The notes under the pieces were generated by a model. That model saw only the letters and a list, made by a program, of their open reading frames with translations, had not been told where the DNA came from and did no database searches. From Azospirillum tabaci (lineage in GTDB: Bacteria; Pseudomonadota; Alphaproteobacteria; Azospirillales; Azospirillaceae), in assembly GCF_014596085.1 (NCBI RefSeq), contig NZ_JACCJY010000002.1:186001-250000 (forward strand): a stretch of DNA of 64,000 nucleotides, given 5' to 3'. Both the position numbers and the translations under genes were made by a program. Shown one piece after another: positions 35,430 to 44,142 of this stretch (the stretch's first letter is position 1; every line of letters begins with the position of its first letter).

Positions 35430-36494
35430 CTAGAGTTCGACCTGGGCCATCGCGGCGGTGAAGCCCGGGCCGAGCGCGGTCATCAGGTGCGGGCCGCGGG
35501 CGCCGGAGGCGATGCGCCGCTCCAGCACGAACAGCACGCTGGCCGCCGACATGTTGCCGCAGCGGCGCAGCACCGCCCAGGCGTCGTCCAGCCCGGCGGA
35601 CACCGGGGCGCAGACCTCCTCCAACGCGTGCAGGACCTTGGCGCCGCCGGGGTGGACGATCAGTCCGGCGAGATCGCCGCGGGCCAGCCGCCGCCGCTCC
35701 AGGAAACCGTTGAGCACCGGCACCAGCCGGTTGCGGATCAGGGTCGGGATGCTCTGGCTGAAAATCACGCCGAGCCCGTCGTCCTCGACCCGCCAGCCCA
35801 TCACGTCCTGCGTTCCCGGCCAGGTGTGCTCCACCCCGTCCACGAGGCGCGGCCCCTCTCCGTCCTCATTGGCCCCCTCCCCATCGGCGCGTAACACCGC
35901 CGCCGCGGCGCCGTCCGCGAACAGGGCGCTGGCGACGACATTGGTCGGGGTCGCCTCCGCGGAGCGGAAGGCCAGCGTGCAAAGTTCCACCACCAGGAAC
36001 AGCACCGTCCGCCCCGCCATCGCCTGGGCGATCTGCCCGGCGCGGGTCAGCCCCAGCACGCCGCCGGCGCAGCCCAACCCGAACAGCGGCAGTCGCACCG
36101 TATCGGGCCGGAAGCCCATGCGCTCCAGCAGCAGCGCCTCCAGGCTGGGCGTGGCGATGCCGGTGGTCGAGGCGCAGACGATGGCGTCCACGTCCCGCGG
36201 CGCCAGACCGGCGCGGGCCAGCGCCTGCCCCGCCGCCTCTTCCAGCAGGGACAGGGCGCCATCGCGGAAAGCGGCGGTGCGCTCCGGCCAGCCGCGCGGC
36301 TCCATGTACCAGTCGATGGGCATGACGGCGTGGCGTGTCTCGATGCCGGTGTTTGCGAAGACCGGCACCAGCCGATCGAAGTCGCGCATCCGCGGCCCGA
36401 AAACGGCCCGCGCGACGCCGAGCGCCTCGTCCTGGCCGAGACGATGGGGCGGCAGGGCCGTGGCGAGCGAGAGGATGCGGGGGGTATGGTTCAT
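35430..36494 (-). CDS. Type III polyketide synthase (alkylresorcinol/alkylpyrone synthase-like)
   Basis: A 354-residue chalcone/stilbene-synthase superfamily enzyme, cytoplasmic or membrane-associated, which extends acyl-CoA starters with malonyl-CoA. The catalytic triad is complete: Cys142 in PLFGLGCAGGVLGL, His281 in LIVHPGGAKVL, Asn314 in RCGNMSAASVLFVL. Also typical are TGIETRHAV and GPGFTAAMA at the end. The start at 36494 (MNHTPRILSLATALPPHRLG) fits family N-termini although the ribosome site (GAGG) touches the ATG. With the downstream methyltransferase it probably makes phenolic lipids for membranes or resting cells. Confidence 0.93.
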   Translation of the reverse strand: MNHTPRILSLATALPPHRLGQDEALGVARAVFGPRMRDFDRLVPVFANTGIETRHAVMPIDWYMEPRGWPERTAAFRDGALSLLEEAAGQALARAGLAPRDVDAIVCASTTGIATPSLEALLLERMGFRPDTVRLPLFGLGCAGGVLGLTRAGQIAQAMAGRTVLFLVVELCTLAFRSAEATPTNVVASALFADGAAAAVLRADGEGANEDGEGPRLVDGVEHTWPGTQDVMGWRVEDDGLGVIFSQSIPTLIRNRLVPVLNGFLERRRLARGDLAGLIVHPGGAKVLHALEEVCAPVSAGLDDAWAVLRRCGNMSAASVLFVLERRIASGARGPHLMTALGPGFTAAMAQVEL

Positions 36495-36660
36495 CCTCAG
36501 CGATGTGATGCGCGCAGGGGTGGCAGACCAGCCCTCCGGAGGGAGTTCCTTCGCTTGCTCCCCCACGACTCTTTCCCGCTCTCCGATACGTCGATGTGGA
36601 TTGAGCAGGAGCCATGTCCTGTATCACTATATCGGGCGTCGGATTTTCGGGGGTGTGGCG

Positions 36661-37386
36661 GTGGATCGGAACGAACAGGACAGCCAGAGCGCTGCGGACG
36701 AGGCCGCGTCCCACCGGTCCGTCGGCATCGGCCTGATGGGTCGGCTGCGCGCCTATTTCCTGGCGGGTGTCCTGGTGACGGCACCGATCGCGGTGACGGT
36801 CTATCTCGGCTGGTGGTTGCTGGCCTTCATCGACGGGCATGTGCGCCCGCTGATCCCCACCGCCTACAACCCGGAAAACTACCTGCCCTTCTCCATCCCG
36901 GGCATCGGGGTGCTGACGCTGATCATCGTGCTGACCCTGATCGGGGCCTTCGCAGCCGGCTATGTCGGGCGGCTGGTGGTGCGCATCGGCGAAGGCGTGG
37001 TGGAGCGCATGCCGGTCGTCCGCTCCGTCTACGGGGCGGTGAAGCAGATCGTCGAGACGGTGGTCGCCAAGAAATCCAAGGCCTTCCGCGAGGTGGTGCT
37101 GGTGGAATATCCGCGCCACGGCGTGTGGTCTCTAGGCTTCATCACCGGAGCCGCCCATCCGGAGGTGCAGAAGATGTCGGCGGAGGAGATGGTCCACGTC
37201 TTCATCCCCTGCGCTCCGCCGACCGCCGGCTACTTGGCGATCATGCCGCGGCGGGAGGTGACCGTTCTGGACATGACGGTGGAGGACGGGCTTAAGCTGG
37301 TGATGTCCGGCGGCATCGTCACCCCGCCCGACCGCAAGTCCCCCCCGCAGCTTCACAAGCTGGATCGGGAGCGCAAAAGCGCCTGA
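36661..37386 (+). CDS. DUF502 family membrane protein
   Basis: A 241-residue protein with two clear N-terminal membrane helices (RLRAYFLAGVLVTAPIAVTV and LTLIIVLTLIGAFAAGYVG) and a cytosolic C-terminal beta-rich domain containing MPVVRSVYGAVKQIVETV, FREVVLVEYPRHGVWSLGF and VFIPCAPPTAGYLAIMPR. This is the full DUF502 pattern. The start is a GTG at 36661 with GGGGG about 8 nt upstream; a GTG two codons earlier is possible. Divergent from the polyketide synthase. Function unknown. Confidence 0.92.
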   Translation: MDRNEQDSQSAADEAASHRSVGIGLMGRLRAYFLAGVLVTAPIAVTVYLGWWLLAFIDGHVRPLIPTAYNPENYLPFSIPGIGVLTLIIVLTLIGAFAAGYVGRLVVRIGEGVVERMPVVRSVYGAVKQIVETVVAKKSKAFREVVLVEYPRHGVWSLGFITGAAHPEVQKMSAEEMVHVFIPCAPPTAGYLAIMPRREVTVLDMTVEDGLKLVMSGGIVTPPDRKSPPQLHKLDRERKSA

Positions 37387-37409
37387 CCGTCACCAGCCGC
37401 TCAACCCGC

Positions 37410-38405
37410 TCAGTAGCTCACACGGATGCCTTCGCGGTATTGCCGGGCGGATTTCGCGTCCTCGAAGGCACCAACTCCGCTCTTCTGCATCGCTTCCCAC
37501 GCCGCCATGACCTCTTCGCGCAATTGAACCCGCTGGCCCATCACCGGAGCGTCCGTCCTGGTTTGCGTTGCAGGAAGGGAGATCGACGGAAACAACGAAT
37601 CGTCCGACGTGAATTCACGGTCCTGTGAAACCGTATGGGTGGATGGCTGCCCCGTGCGCTCGGCAATCAGCGATGCCGCATCCCACTCCCCAATGGAGCG
37701 AAGCGCCTTGTCGATGGACGACAGGTCTACCCCGGCATCCTTCAATTTATAGGCCGCATCGGCTTCCTTGCGTGTGTACGCCATCCGCGAGTCGGCGGGC
37801 TGCGTGATGCTGAAGCCCTGGAAGGGATCCAGAATCATACGCTGGTTACCGGATTGAGCAAGCAACAGCGCCGGGTTGGTGCCCTGCGCCATCAGTGAGG
37901 TCGATATCTCCCCATACTGCTCCGACGCTCCCTGACCACGCTGATCCAGCAGGGACAGCTTTCCCATAAGCTCCTCTCGCTTCGCACTGGTCGCGCTGAG
38001 AGCTTTTCTGAAATCATCCGACGTGGTGTCGTCGCTGGAGAAAAGCCCCGCATTATCATTGTGAGCCATGCGAAACGTCGCCGAGTACGCCGTGAGACGG
38101 GACTCTTTAAGCCGCTGTTTGAGCGCATTATGGACGTCTTCGCCGGTCAGCTTGCCGCTGTCGACCAACGACGACAACTGCGTCCGCGTTTCAGCAGACA
38201 GCGCATTGAACGCGGTCAAAGACTCATCGCGCAGAGAAGAGGCCAGAGGGCTCAACGACACACTGTCCGCAATCCCTCCGGTGGTTCCACCGATCGCCCG
38301 CCCTGTTCCGCCTCCTGACGCCGACGAAGCGGACGGAGACGGAACGGAAGACGATGTGCGTTGGATTGATCCGCCCCGTTGTGAGGAGACATCGGAAATG
38401 CTCAT
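37410..38405 (-). CDS. Orphan Ser/Thr-rich protein of unknown function
   Basis: A 331-residue hydrophilic protein with no family I recognise. Residues 1-60 are Ser/Gly/Thr-rich and likely disordered (MSISDVSSQRGGSIQRTSSS start), without a Sec signal peptide; this kind of N-terminus occurs in flagellar or type III secreted proteins and in surface-associated proteins. The rest is helical, with no cysteine: LTAFNALSAETRTQLSSLVD, RKEADAAYKLKDAGVDLSS and VMAAWEAMQKSGVGAFED. Codon use is less GC-rich at third positions than its neighbours, and it is followed upstream by ~680 bp of AT-rich DNA, so it may have been acquired. Function not inferable. Confidence 0.75.
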   Translation of the reverse strand: MSISDVSSQRGGSIQRTSSSVPSPSASSASGGGTGRAIGGTTGGIADSVSLSPLASSLRDESLTAFNALSAETRTQLSSLVDSGKLTGEDVHNALKQRLKESRLTAYSATFRMAHNDNAGLFSSDDTTSDDFRKALSATSAKREELMGKLSLLDQRGQGASEQYGEISTSLMAQGTNPALLLAQSGNQRMILDPFQGFSITQPADSRMAYTRKEADAAYKLKDAGVDLSSIDKALRSIGEWDAASLIAERTGQPSTHTVSQDREFTSDDSLFPSISLPATQTRTDAPVMGQRVQLREEVMAAWEAMQKSGVGAFEDAKSARQYREGIRVSY

Positions 38406-38543
38406 CGCCGGATTCCTCGCCAGTTAGGAAAAGAGGCATTGTGCTAATCATAAACAAAAAGGATCATGAAGACACCAATCACACGCAAAACCACATACAT
38501 ATGCGTTAATAAATTCAGGCCACATTTCGCCAAACTCAAACAC

Positions 38544-38608
38544 TGATCAACGCCCAGCCGACAAGGCGCTTTGAATTTCTCACGCGACCTGCGTATGAGC
38601 GTTGATCA
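38544..38608. repeat. 10-bp inverted repeat built on TGATCA
   Basis: TGATCAACGC at 38544-38553 is matched by GCGTTGATCA at 38599-38608, 45 nt apart. Each arm contains the palindrome TGATCA, so each could be a half-operator of a dimeric regulator. They lie 139-203 bp upstream of the orphan gene start. Confidence 0.5.
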
Positions 38609-39010
38609 ATATTATTAATATTCAATCACTTTCTTCCAAGAATCACTCAGAAGAATAATCCGCGCCCGCCACTCCAATAATCACAGCCATGACGAACTCT
38701 TTATTCAATTTATTTTCCATTGATGAGGATTCATCATTAGCTGACAGAAAGACAATTTTCAAGAGAAAAATATAAAAATGCACCAACCCTTAGTTATCTA
38801 ATCATGAGACACCGACACAAATTATTTGAATATTTGCGTATGCGCTGCATGTCGTTGAAGCAGTGTAGACGAGCATTTCTCCTGCCGACTTGGCAGCGGT
38901 GATGCACTGAAAAAGAGGCACTCTTTGGAGACCCGGCGACGGGCAGGCTCGCACGAAAAAGAGCGCGCACGTCAGGCTTGAGAAGTTTGCTGGAGAACAG
39001 ACTTGAGGCG

Positions 39011-39030
39011 CCGATCAAGATTTTGATCGG
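39011..39030. repeat. 8-bp inverted repeat downstream of recG
   Basis: CCGATCAA (39011-39018) and TTGATCGG (39023-39030) with a GATT spacer. It lies 55 bp past the recG stop; without a T-run it is at best a weak terminator, or another TGATC-type operator like that at 38544. Confidence 0.4.
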
Positions 39031-39084
39031 ACCGAGCAAAATCAATGGTTTGCGCCCATGAAAACGGGGTCTTGATCTGCGCTC

Positions 39085-41166
39085 CTACCCCGACCGCAGC
39101 GTCTTTGCGGCCGCGTCCCGTTCGAACAGATACAACAAAGTCCGCAGCGCCTGACCGCGCTCCCCCGCTAAGTCCGGATCGCGGTCCACGATCAGCTTTG
39201 CGTCGTCACGGGCGGCGGCCAGCAGGTCGCCGTGCACCGCCAGATCGGCCATGCGGAACTCCGGCAGGCCGGACTGGCGGGTGCCCAGCACCTCGCCCGC
39301 ACCGCGCAGCCGCAAGTCCTCCTCCGCGATGACGAAGCCGTCCTCGGTGTCGCGCATCGTTTTCAGGCGGGCGCGCGCCGTCTCCGTCAGTTGCGGGTCG
39401 AACATCAGCAGGCAACTGGACGGCTTCTCGCCGCGTCCCACCCGGCCACGGAGCTGGTGAAGCTGGGCGAGGCCGAAGCGCTCGGCGTGCTCGATCACCA
39501 TGACGGTGGCCTCGGGCACGTTCACGCCGACCTCGATGACCGTGGTGGCGACCAGAACATCCAGGTTGCCGGCCTGGAAGGCCGCCATCACCGCGTCCTT
39601 GTCCGGCCCGCGCATCTTGCCGTGCACGAGCCCCACCCGATCGCCGAAGGTGGCGCGCAGGAAGGCGTGGCGCTCCGTCGCGGCGGCGAGGTCGGTCTGT
39701 TCCGATTCGTCCACCAGCGGGCAGACCCAATAGACCCGCGCGCCCTCTTGCACCTTGCGGTGGATGCCGTGCACCACCTCCTCCAGCCGGTCGAGCGCGA
39801 TGGTCACGGTCTGGATCGGCTTGCGCCCCGCCGGCTTCTCGGTCAGGCGCGACACGTCCATGTCGCCGTAGGCGGTCAGGGTCAGCGTGCGCGGGATCGG
39901 CGTGGCCGTCATCACCAGCACGTCCACCGCCCGCCCCTTAGCGGAGAGCTGGAGCCGCTGGTGGACGCCGAAGCGGTGCTGCTCGTCGATCACCGCCAGG
40001 GCGAGATCCTTGAAGGCGACGTCCTCCTGGAACAGCGCGTGGGTACCGACCAGCAGCGGCAATTCGCCCGAGGCCAGACGGTCCAGCACCGCCTGCCGCG
40101 CCTTGCCCTTGTCGCGCCCGGTCAGCAGGGCGAGGTCCACCCCCGCCGCCTTGCACAGCGGGGCGAGGCTTTCGGCGTGCTGGCGGGCCAGGATCTCGGT
40201 CGGCGCCATCAGGGCGGCCTGATGACCCGCCTCCACCGCGTTCAGCATCGCCATCAGCGCGACCACCGTCTTGCCGCTGCCAACGTCGCCCTGGAGCAGG
40301 CGCAGCATCCGCCGCTCCGCCGCCATGTCCTCGTAGATTTCCTCCAGCGACGTGACCTGGGACTTGGTCAGGGAAAAGGGCAGCGCCGCGGCGACCTTGG
40401 CGCGCAGCCGCCCGTCGCCCTGGATGACGCGGCCGGACAGGCGGCGCTGCTGCATGCGAACCAGCGTCAGGGCGAGCTGGTTCGACAGCAGTTCGTCATA
40501 GGCCAGCCTGCGGCGGATCGGGTTGGTCGGGGCGAGGTCGGCCTCGTCCTCCGGCGTGTGGGCGCGGCGGATCGACTCGTGCCATGTCGGCCAGCCGTTG
40601 CGGGAGCGCCACGCCGCGTCCTGCCATTCCGGCAGCTCCGGCACGTCGGTCAGCATGGCCCGCACGGCCTTGCGCAGCGTCTTGGCCGGGAGCCCGGCGG
40701 TCATCGGATAGACCGGCTCCACCGCCTCGATCTCGTCCTTCGATTCCAGCGGGACCACGGCGTCGGGGTGGGTGATCTGCGGCGTGTCGTGGAACCACTC
40801 GACCTTGCCGGACACCACCACCGTCTTGCCGACCGGCATCTGCCGCTCCAGCCAGTCGCCCTTCACATGGAAATAGATCAGCTCCAGCACGCCCGTCTCG
40901 TCGGTGCAGCGGACCTTGTAGGGATGGCGGGAGTTGTGCGGAGCGGCGTGCGAATCGATGCGCACCGTCATGGTGGCGATCCGCCCGTTCGGCGCCTCGG
41001 CGATCTTCGGGGCGTAGCGGCGGTCGATGACGCCGCAAGGCAGGTGCCACAGCAGGTCCACGACCTGCGGACCGGCCAGCTTTTCGACGAGCTTGCCCAG
41101 CCGGGGACCGAGGCCGGGGAGCGCCGTCACCGGACGGAACAGGGGGAAGAGAACGACGGGACGCAC
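39085..41166 (-). CDS. recG: ATP-dependent DNA helicase RecG
   Basis: RecG remodels stalled replication forks and Holliday junctions. The 693-residue product has the N-terminal wedge/OB domain (LPGLGPRLGKLVEKL, DETGVLELIYFHVKGDWL), then helicase motifs: I in LLQGDVGSGKTVVALMAM, Ia APTEILARQHAE, II VIDEQHRFGVHQR (DEQH), III MTATPIPRTL, V VATTVIEVGVNVPEATVM, VI QLRGRVGRGEKPSSCLL, and the C-terminal TRQSGLPEFR. The GTG at 41166 (RPVVLFPLFRPVTALPG follows) fits family N-termini; an ATG at 41217 would add 17 unusual residues. Confidence 0.97.
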   Translation of the reverse strand: MRPVVLFPLFRPVTALPGLGPRLGKLVEKLAGPQVVDLLWHLPCGVIDRRYAPKIAEAPNGRIATMTVRIDSHAAPHNSRHPYKVRCTDETGVLELIYFHVKGDWLERQMPVGKTVVVSGKVEWFHDTPQITHPDAVVPLESKDEIEAVEPVYPMTAGLPAKTLRKAVRAMLTDVPELPEWQDAAWRSRNGWPTWHESIRRAHTPEDEADLAPTNPIRRRLAYDELLSNQLALTLVRMQQRRLSGRVIQGDGRLRAKVAAALPFSLTKSQVTSLEEIYEDMAAERRMLRLLQGDVGSGKTVVALMAMLNAVEAGHQAALMAPTEILARQHAESLAPLCKAAGVDLALLTGRDKGKARQAVLDRLASGELPLLVGTHALFQEDVAFKDLALAVIDEQHRFGVHQRLQLSAKGRAVDVLVMTATPIPRTLTLTAYGDMDVSRLTEKPAGRKPIQTVTIALDRLEEVVHGIHRKVQEGARVYWVCPLVDESEQTDLAAATERHAFLRATFGDRVGLVHGKMRGPDKDAVMAAFQAGNLDVLVATTVIEVGVNVPEATVMVIEHAERFGLAQLHQLRGRVGRGEKPSSCLLMFDPQLTETARARLKTMRDTEDGFVIAEEDLRLRGAGEVLGTRQSGLPEFRMADLAVHGDLLAAARDDAKLIVDRDPDLAGERGQALRTLLYLFERDAAAKTLRSG

Positions 41167-41283
41167 GGGAATGGAGTCTCGGCAGCGGGGGTACGGGGGC
41201 CTGTGGCACCCATTCAAGCCCGCCGAGGGGGCTCCGCGTCAAGCGCGGCGGTTTCCGAAGATGGCCGGGAGGGGAAAAGAAGA

Positions 41284-41360
41284 CGGCGGTGTGCAAGGGG
41301 TTGGGGGGAAGCCTGGGCGGGGGACGCCGATCCAAGGCAAAAGCCCGTTGCACACCGCCG
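41284..41360 (-). repeat. 13-bp perfect inverted repeat with 51-nt loop
   Basis: CGGCGGTGTGCAA (41284-41296) and TTGCACACCGCCG (41348-41360) are exact reverse complements. Read on the minus strand, the final arm is followed by TCTTCTTTTCCCC, so a terminator or the closing stem of a structured RNA is plausible. The C/G-rich loop has its own pairing potential. Confidence 0.6.
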
Positions 41361-41366
41361 CAAGAA

Positions 41367-41429
41367 ACGATCCGAGGGTATGCGGGAACATTCCGGATCG
41401 TGTGTGGCCGGCGGCGGGAACCGCCGGTG
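41367..41429 (-). repeat. Two adjacent hairpins next to the 13-bp repeat
   Basis: ACGATCCG (41367-41374) pairs with CGGATCGT (41394-41401), and CCGGCGG pairs with CCGCCGG around a short CGGGAA spacer just after it. Together with 41284-41360 they make a compact block of three stems in about 145 nt. Confidence 0.45.
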
Positions 41430-41504
41430 GATGACTCGCCAGTAATCAAACGTCGTCAATGACTGTAGTTGTAGCGTCGCCCGCCTGACCCCAGCGTTGC
41501 GGGA

Positions 41505-41524
41505 TCATGAAATCCGTTTCATGA
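41505..41524. repeat. 8-bp palindrome just after cobQ
   Basis: TCATGAAA (41505-41512) and TTTCATGA (41517-41524) with a TCCG loop, 9 bp past the cobQ stop. It could be a short terminator hairpin or an operator. Confidence 0.4.
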
Positions 41525-41533
41525 AGCGCCTGC

Positions 41534-42991
41534 TCACCGCGCCGCGGCCAGCAGGGCGTCGATGTCCACATGCTCCTCCAGCCGGGCGGCGATGCGGTCG
41601 AGCGCCTGTTCGACCGTCGCCGCGTAGGATTGGCCGGACGCCTCGCCCCCCAGCCCCGTCAGGAAGGCGGCGCGGAAGCCGTCCGCCCCGAACAGGCCGT
41701 GCAGGTAGCAGCCCATCACCCGCCCGTCGGCGGACACCGCGCCATCGGTCTGCCCGTTCGCCAGGGTCAGCATGGGTCGGGCGCGGTCCGGCCCCTCCGT
41801 TCGGCCCATGTGCATCTCATAGCCGGCGACCGCGGCCCCCGTGGCGGTCTCCGTCCCGGTCGCCTCCTCCAACACCTTCGGCCCCTTCAGCACGGTGTCC
41901 ACGTCCAGCAGGCCCAGCCCCTCGGCCTCGCCCGGCGGCCCCTCGATGCCGTCCGGGTCGGCGATGCGGCGGCCGAGCATCTGGTAGCCGCCGCAGATGC
42001 CCAGCACCCGCCCGCCGCGCCGGCGATGGGCGGCGAGATCGACGTCCCAGCCCTGGGCGCGCAGCACCGCCAGATCGGCGATGGTCGCCTTGCTGCCCGG
42101 CAGGATGACCAGATCGGCATCGCCCGGCAGCGGTTGGCCGCGCGGCACCATGGACAGGGCGACGTCCGGCTCCTGGGCCAACGGATCGAAATCGTCGAAG
42201 TTGGCGATGCGCGACAGCATCGGCACGGCGACGCGCAGCCGCCCACCCGAGCGGGTCCTCCAGGTGTCCAGCGCCACCGCGTCCTCCGCGGGCAGCAGGG
42301 CGGCGTCGGCCAGCCAGGGCACGACGCCGAAGCTCGGCCAGCCCGTGCGCTCGGCGATCACCGACAGGCCGCCGTCGAACAGCCGCACGTCGCCGCGGAA
42401 CTTGTTGATGAGGAAGCCGGCGACCAGCGCCCGCTCCTCCGGCGGAATCAGGGCGTGGGTGCCCACGAGGCTGGCAATCACCCCGCCGCGGTCGATGTCG
42501 CCCACCAGCACCACCGGCACGCCCGCCGCGGTGGCGAAGCCCATGTTGGCGATGTCGCCGGCCCTAAGGTTGACCTCCGCCGGGCTGCCCGCCCCCTCGA
42601 CCACCACAATGTCCGCCTCGGCCTTCAGCCGCTCGAAGCTGTCGAGCACGGTGGGGAGAAGCTGCCCCTTGCGCGCCTGGTAGTCGCCGGCCCGTGCCGT
42701 GCCCGCCACGACGCCGCGCACCACCACCTGGGACCCGACGTCCGACTGCGGCTTCAGCAGCACCGGGTTCATGTGGACGGACGGCGCCACCCCGCAGGCC
42801 CGCGCCTGGAGCGCTTGGGCGCGCCCGATCTCGCCGCCGTCGGCGGTGACGGCGGCGTTGTTGGACATGTTCTGCGGCTTGAAGGGCCGCACGGTCAGGC
42901 CGCGGCGGACCAGCGCCCGGCACAGCCCGGCCACCAGCAGCGACTTTCCGACGTCGGAGCCGGTGCCCTGCAACATGATCGCGCGCGGCAT
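41534..42991 (-). CDS. cobQ: Cobyric acid synthase
   Basis: CobQ amidates adenosylcobyrinic acid a,c-diamide at four positions using glutamine and ATP. The 485-residue protein shows the dethiobiotin-synthase-like P-loop [70 protein letters not shown], and the glutamine amidotransferase with catalytic Cys in [13 protein letters not shown]. Length is normal. It follows cobO by 3 bp and is the last gene of cobU-cobO-cobQ. Confidence 0.97.
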   Translation of the reverse strand: MPRAIMLQGTGSDVGKSLLVAGLCRALVRRGLTVRPFKPQNMSNNAAVTADGGEIGRAQALQARACGVAPSVHMNPVLLKPQSDVGSQVVVRGVVAGTARAGDYQARKGQLLPTVLDSFERLKAEADIVVVEGAGSPAEVNLRAGDIANMGFATAAGVPVVLVGDIDRGGVIASLVGTHALIPPEERALVAGFLINKFRGDVRLFDGGLSVIAERTGWPSFGVVPWLADAALLPAEDAVALDTWRTRSGGRLRVAVPMLSRIANFDDFDPLAQEPDVALSMVPRGQPLPGDADLVILPGSKATIADLAVLRAQGWDVDLAAHRRRGGRVLGICGGYQMLGRRIADPDGIEGPPGEAEGLGLLDVDTVLKGPKVLEEATGTETATGAAVAGYEMHMGRTEGPDRARPMLTLANGQTDGAVSADGRVMGCYLHGLFGADGFRAAFLTGLGGEASGQSYAATVEQALDRIAARLEEHVDIDALLAAAR

Positions 42992-42994
42992 GGC

Positions 42995-43621
42995 TCAGAA
43001 CTCGATGCCCGGCTGGGCCTTGATGCCCGCCTGGAAGGGGTGCTTGACCAGCGTCATCTCGGTCACGAGGTCGGCGGACTCGATCAGCTCCGGCTTGGCG
43101 GTGCGGCCGGTGACCAGCACATGAAGCCCCTCGCGCCGCCCGGTCAGCACGGGAAGCACCTCCTCCACCGGCAGATAGCCCATGCGCAGGACGATGTTCA
43201 GCTCGTCGAGCACGACGAGGCTGTACCGCGGGTCGGCCATCAGCTCCTGCGCCTTGGCCCAGGCGGCCTTGGCGGCGGCGATGTCGCGCTCGCGGTCCTG
43301 GGTCTCCCAGGTGAAGCCCTCACCCATCGTGAAGACGTCCACGAGATCGTCGAAGCGCTCCAGCGCCACCGTCTCGCCCGTGGACCAGGCGCCCTTGACG
43401 AACTGCACCACCCCCACCCGCATGCCGTGCCCGGCAGCGCGCAGGATCAGGCCGAAGGCGGCGGTGGACTTGCCCTTGCCGTTGCCGGTGTTGACCATCA
43501 GCAGGCCCTTCTCCTGCGTCTTGCTGGCCATCACCCGGTCGTGCAGCGCCTTGCGCCGCTTCATCTTCTCGGCGTGGCGTTCGTTCTGGTCGGCATCGTT
43601 CCGGTTGGCGTCTTCGGTCAT
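42995..43621 (-). CDS. cobO: Corrinoid adenosyltransferase (CobA/CobO type)
   Basis: This enzyme transfers the 5'-deoxyadenosyl group of ATP to cob(I)alamin precursors. The 208-residue product has a charged N-terminal helix, the P-loop LLMVNTGNGKGKSTAAFGLI, VVQFVKGAWSTGE, and VVLDELNIVLRMGYLPVEEV, all diagnostic. It ends KHPFQAGIKAQPGIEF, the usual terminus. The start overlaps the cobU stop by ATGA (43618-43621), so translation is coupled; the longer open frame upstream is a shadow of cobU. Confidence 0.97.
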   Translation of the reverse strand: MTEDANRNDADQNERHAEKMKRRKALHDRVMASKTQEKGLLMVNTGNGKGKSTAAFGLILRAAGHGMRVGVVQFVKGAWSTGETVALERFDDLVDVFTMGEGFTWETQDRERDIAAAKAAWAKAQELMADPRYSLVVLDELNIVLRMGYLPVEEVLPVLTGRREGLHVLVTGRTAKPELIESADLVTEMTLVKHPFQAGIKAQPGIEF

Positions 43622-44142
43622 GGTGTCTCTCCCTTCAGCAGCAGCGGCAGCCCGGCGGCGACGAAGGCCACCCGCTGGGCCACGGCGGCGATGTCCTGAT
43701 GCAGCCGCCCGGCATGGTCGCGAAAGCGGCGGGCCAACGCGTTGTCCGGCACGATGCCCAGCCCCACCTCGTTGGAAACCAGCACCACCCGCCCCTCCAC
43801 CCCGGCCAGCGTGGCCAGCAGTTCGGCGGAACGGGCAGGCACGTCGGCCTCCGCCATCATCAGGTTGGACAGCCACAGCGTCAGACAATCGACCAGCACG
43901 CTCGTCCCGGCGCCGGCGTGGCGGAGCAGCGCGCCGGACAGGTCGAGCGGCTCCTCCACCGTAATCCAGCCGGGGCCGCGGTCCTCCTTGTGGCGGGCGA
44001 CGCGGTCGGCCATCTCGGAATCCCAGATCTGGGCGGTGGCGATGTAGACCCGCGGGCCGGGCGATGCGGTCACCAGCCCCTCGGCGTAGCGGCTCTTGCC
44101 GGAGCGGGCGCCGCCCAGGACGAGGGTGATGTCGGTGCTCAT
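43618..44142 (-). CDS. cobU: Bifunctional adenosylcobinamide kinase / adenosylcobinamide-phosphate guanylyltransferase
   Basis: CobU (CobP in Pseudomonas naming) activates cobinamide with GTP for nucleotide-loop assembly. The 174-residue product starts with the P-loop LVLGGARSGKSRYAEGLV, and has RVARHKEDRGPGWITVEEP (with the catalytic His in RHK), VDCLTLWLSNLM, and VVLVSNEVGLGIVPDNALAR. It is the first gene of the small cobalamin operon. No cobalamin riboswitch core was seen in the ~180 bp upstream. Confidence 0.96.
   Translation of the reverse strand: MSTDITLVLGGARSGKSRYAEGLVTASPGPRVYIATAQIWDSEMADRVARHKEDRGPGWITVEEPLDLSGALLRHAGAGTSVLVDCLTLWLSNLMMAEADVPARSAELLATLAGVEGRVVLVSNEVGLGIVPDNALARRFRDHAGRLHQDIAAVAQRVAFVAAGLPLLLKGETP

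Larger units (their letters stand above)
38406..39084. other. AT-rich 679-bp non-coding island
   Basis: Base composition drops sharply compared with the rest of the window (long runs such as AATATTATTAATATTC). I find no supported gene; an 83-codon minus-strand frame (38794-39045) has a poor start and no recognisable features. It contains inverted repeats at 38544-38608 and 39011-39030. It likely holds the promoter of the orphan gene at 37410-38405 and may be the scar of a transfer event. Confidence 0.65.
41167..41533. other. 367-bp structured intergenic region between cobQ and recG
   Basis: No gene is supported. The region contains several strong inverted repeats in a row (41284-41360, 41367-41401, 41409-41429 and 41505-41524). 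Transcription through it would be leftward, as the tail of cobQ or the leader of recG. No known riboswitch or house-keeping RNA core was recognised. Confidence 0.6.

Noticed and set aside
38794-39045. 83-codon minus-strand frame in the AT-rich island
   Set aside because: It has no ribosome binding site and no recognisable family. I considered a transposase remnant but saw no conserved catalytic segment.
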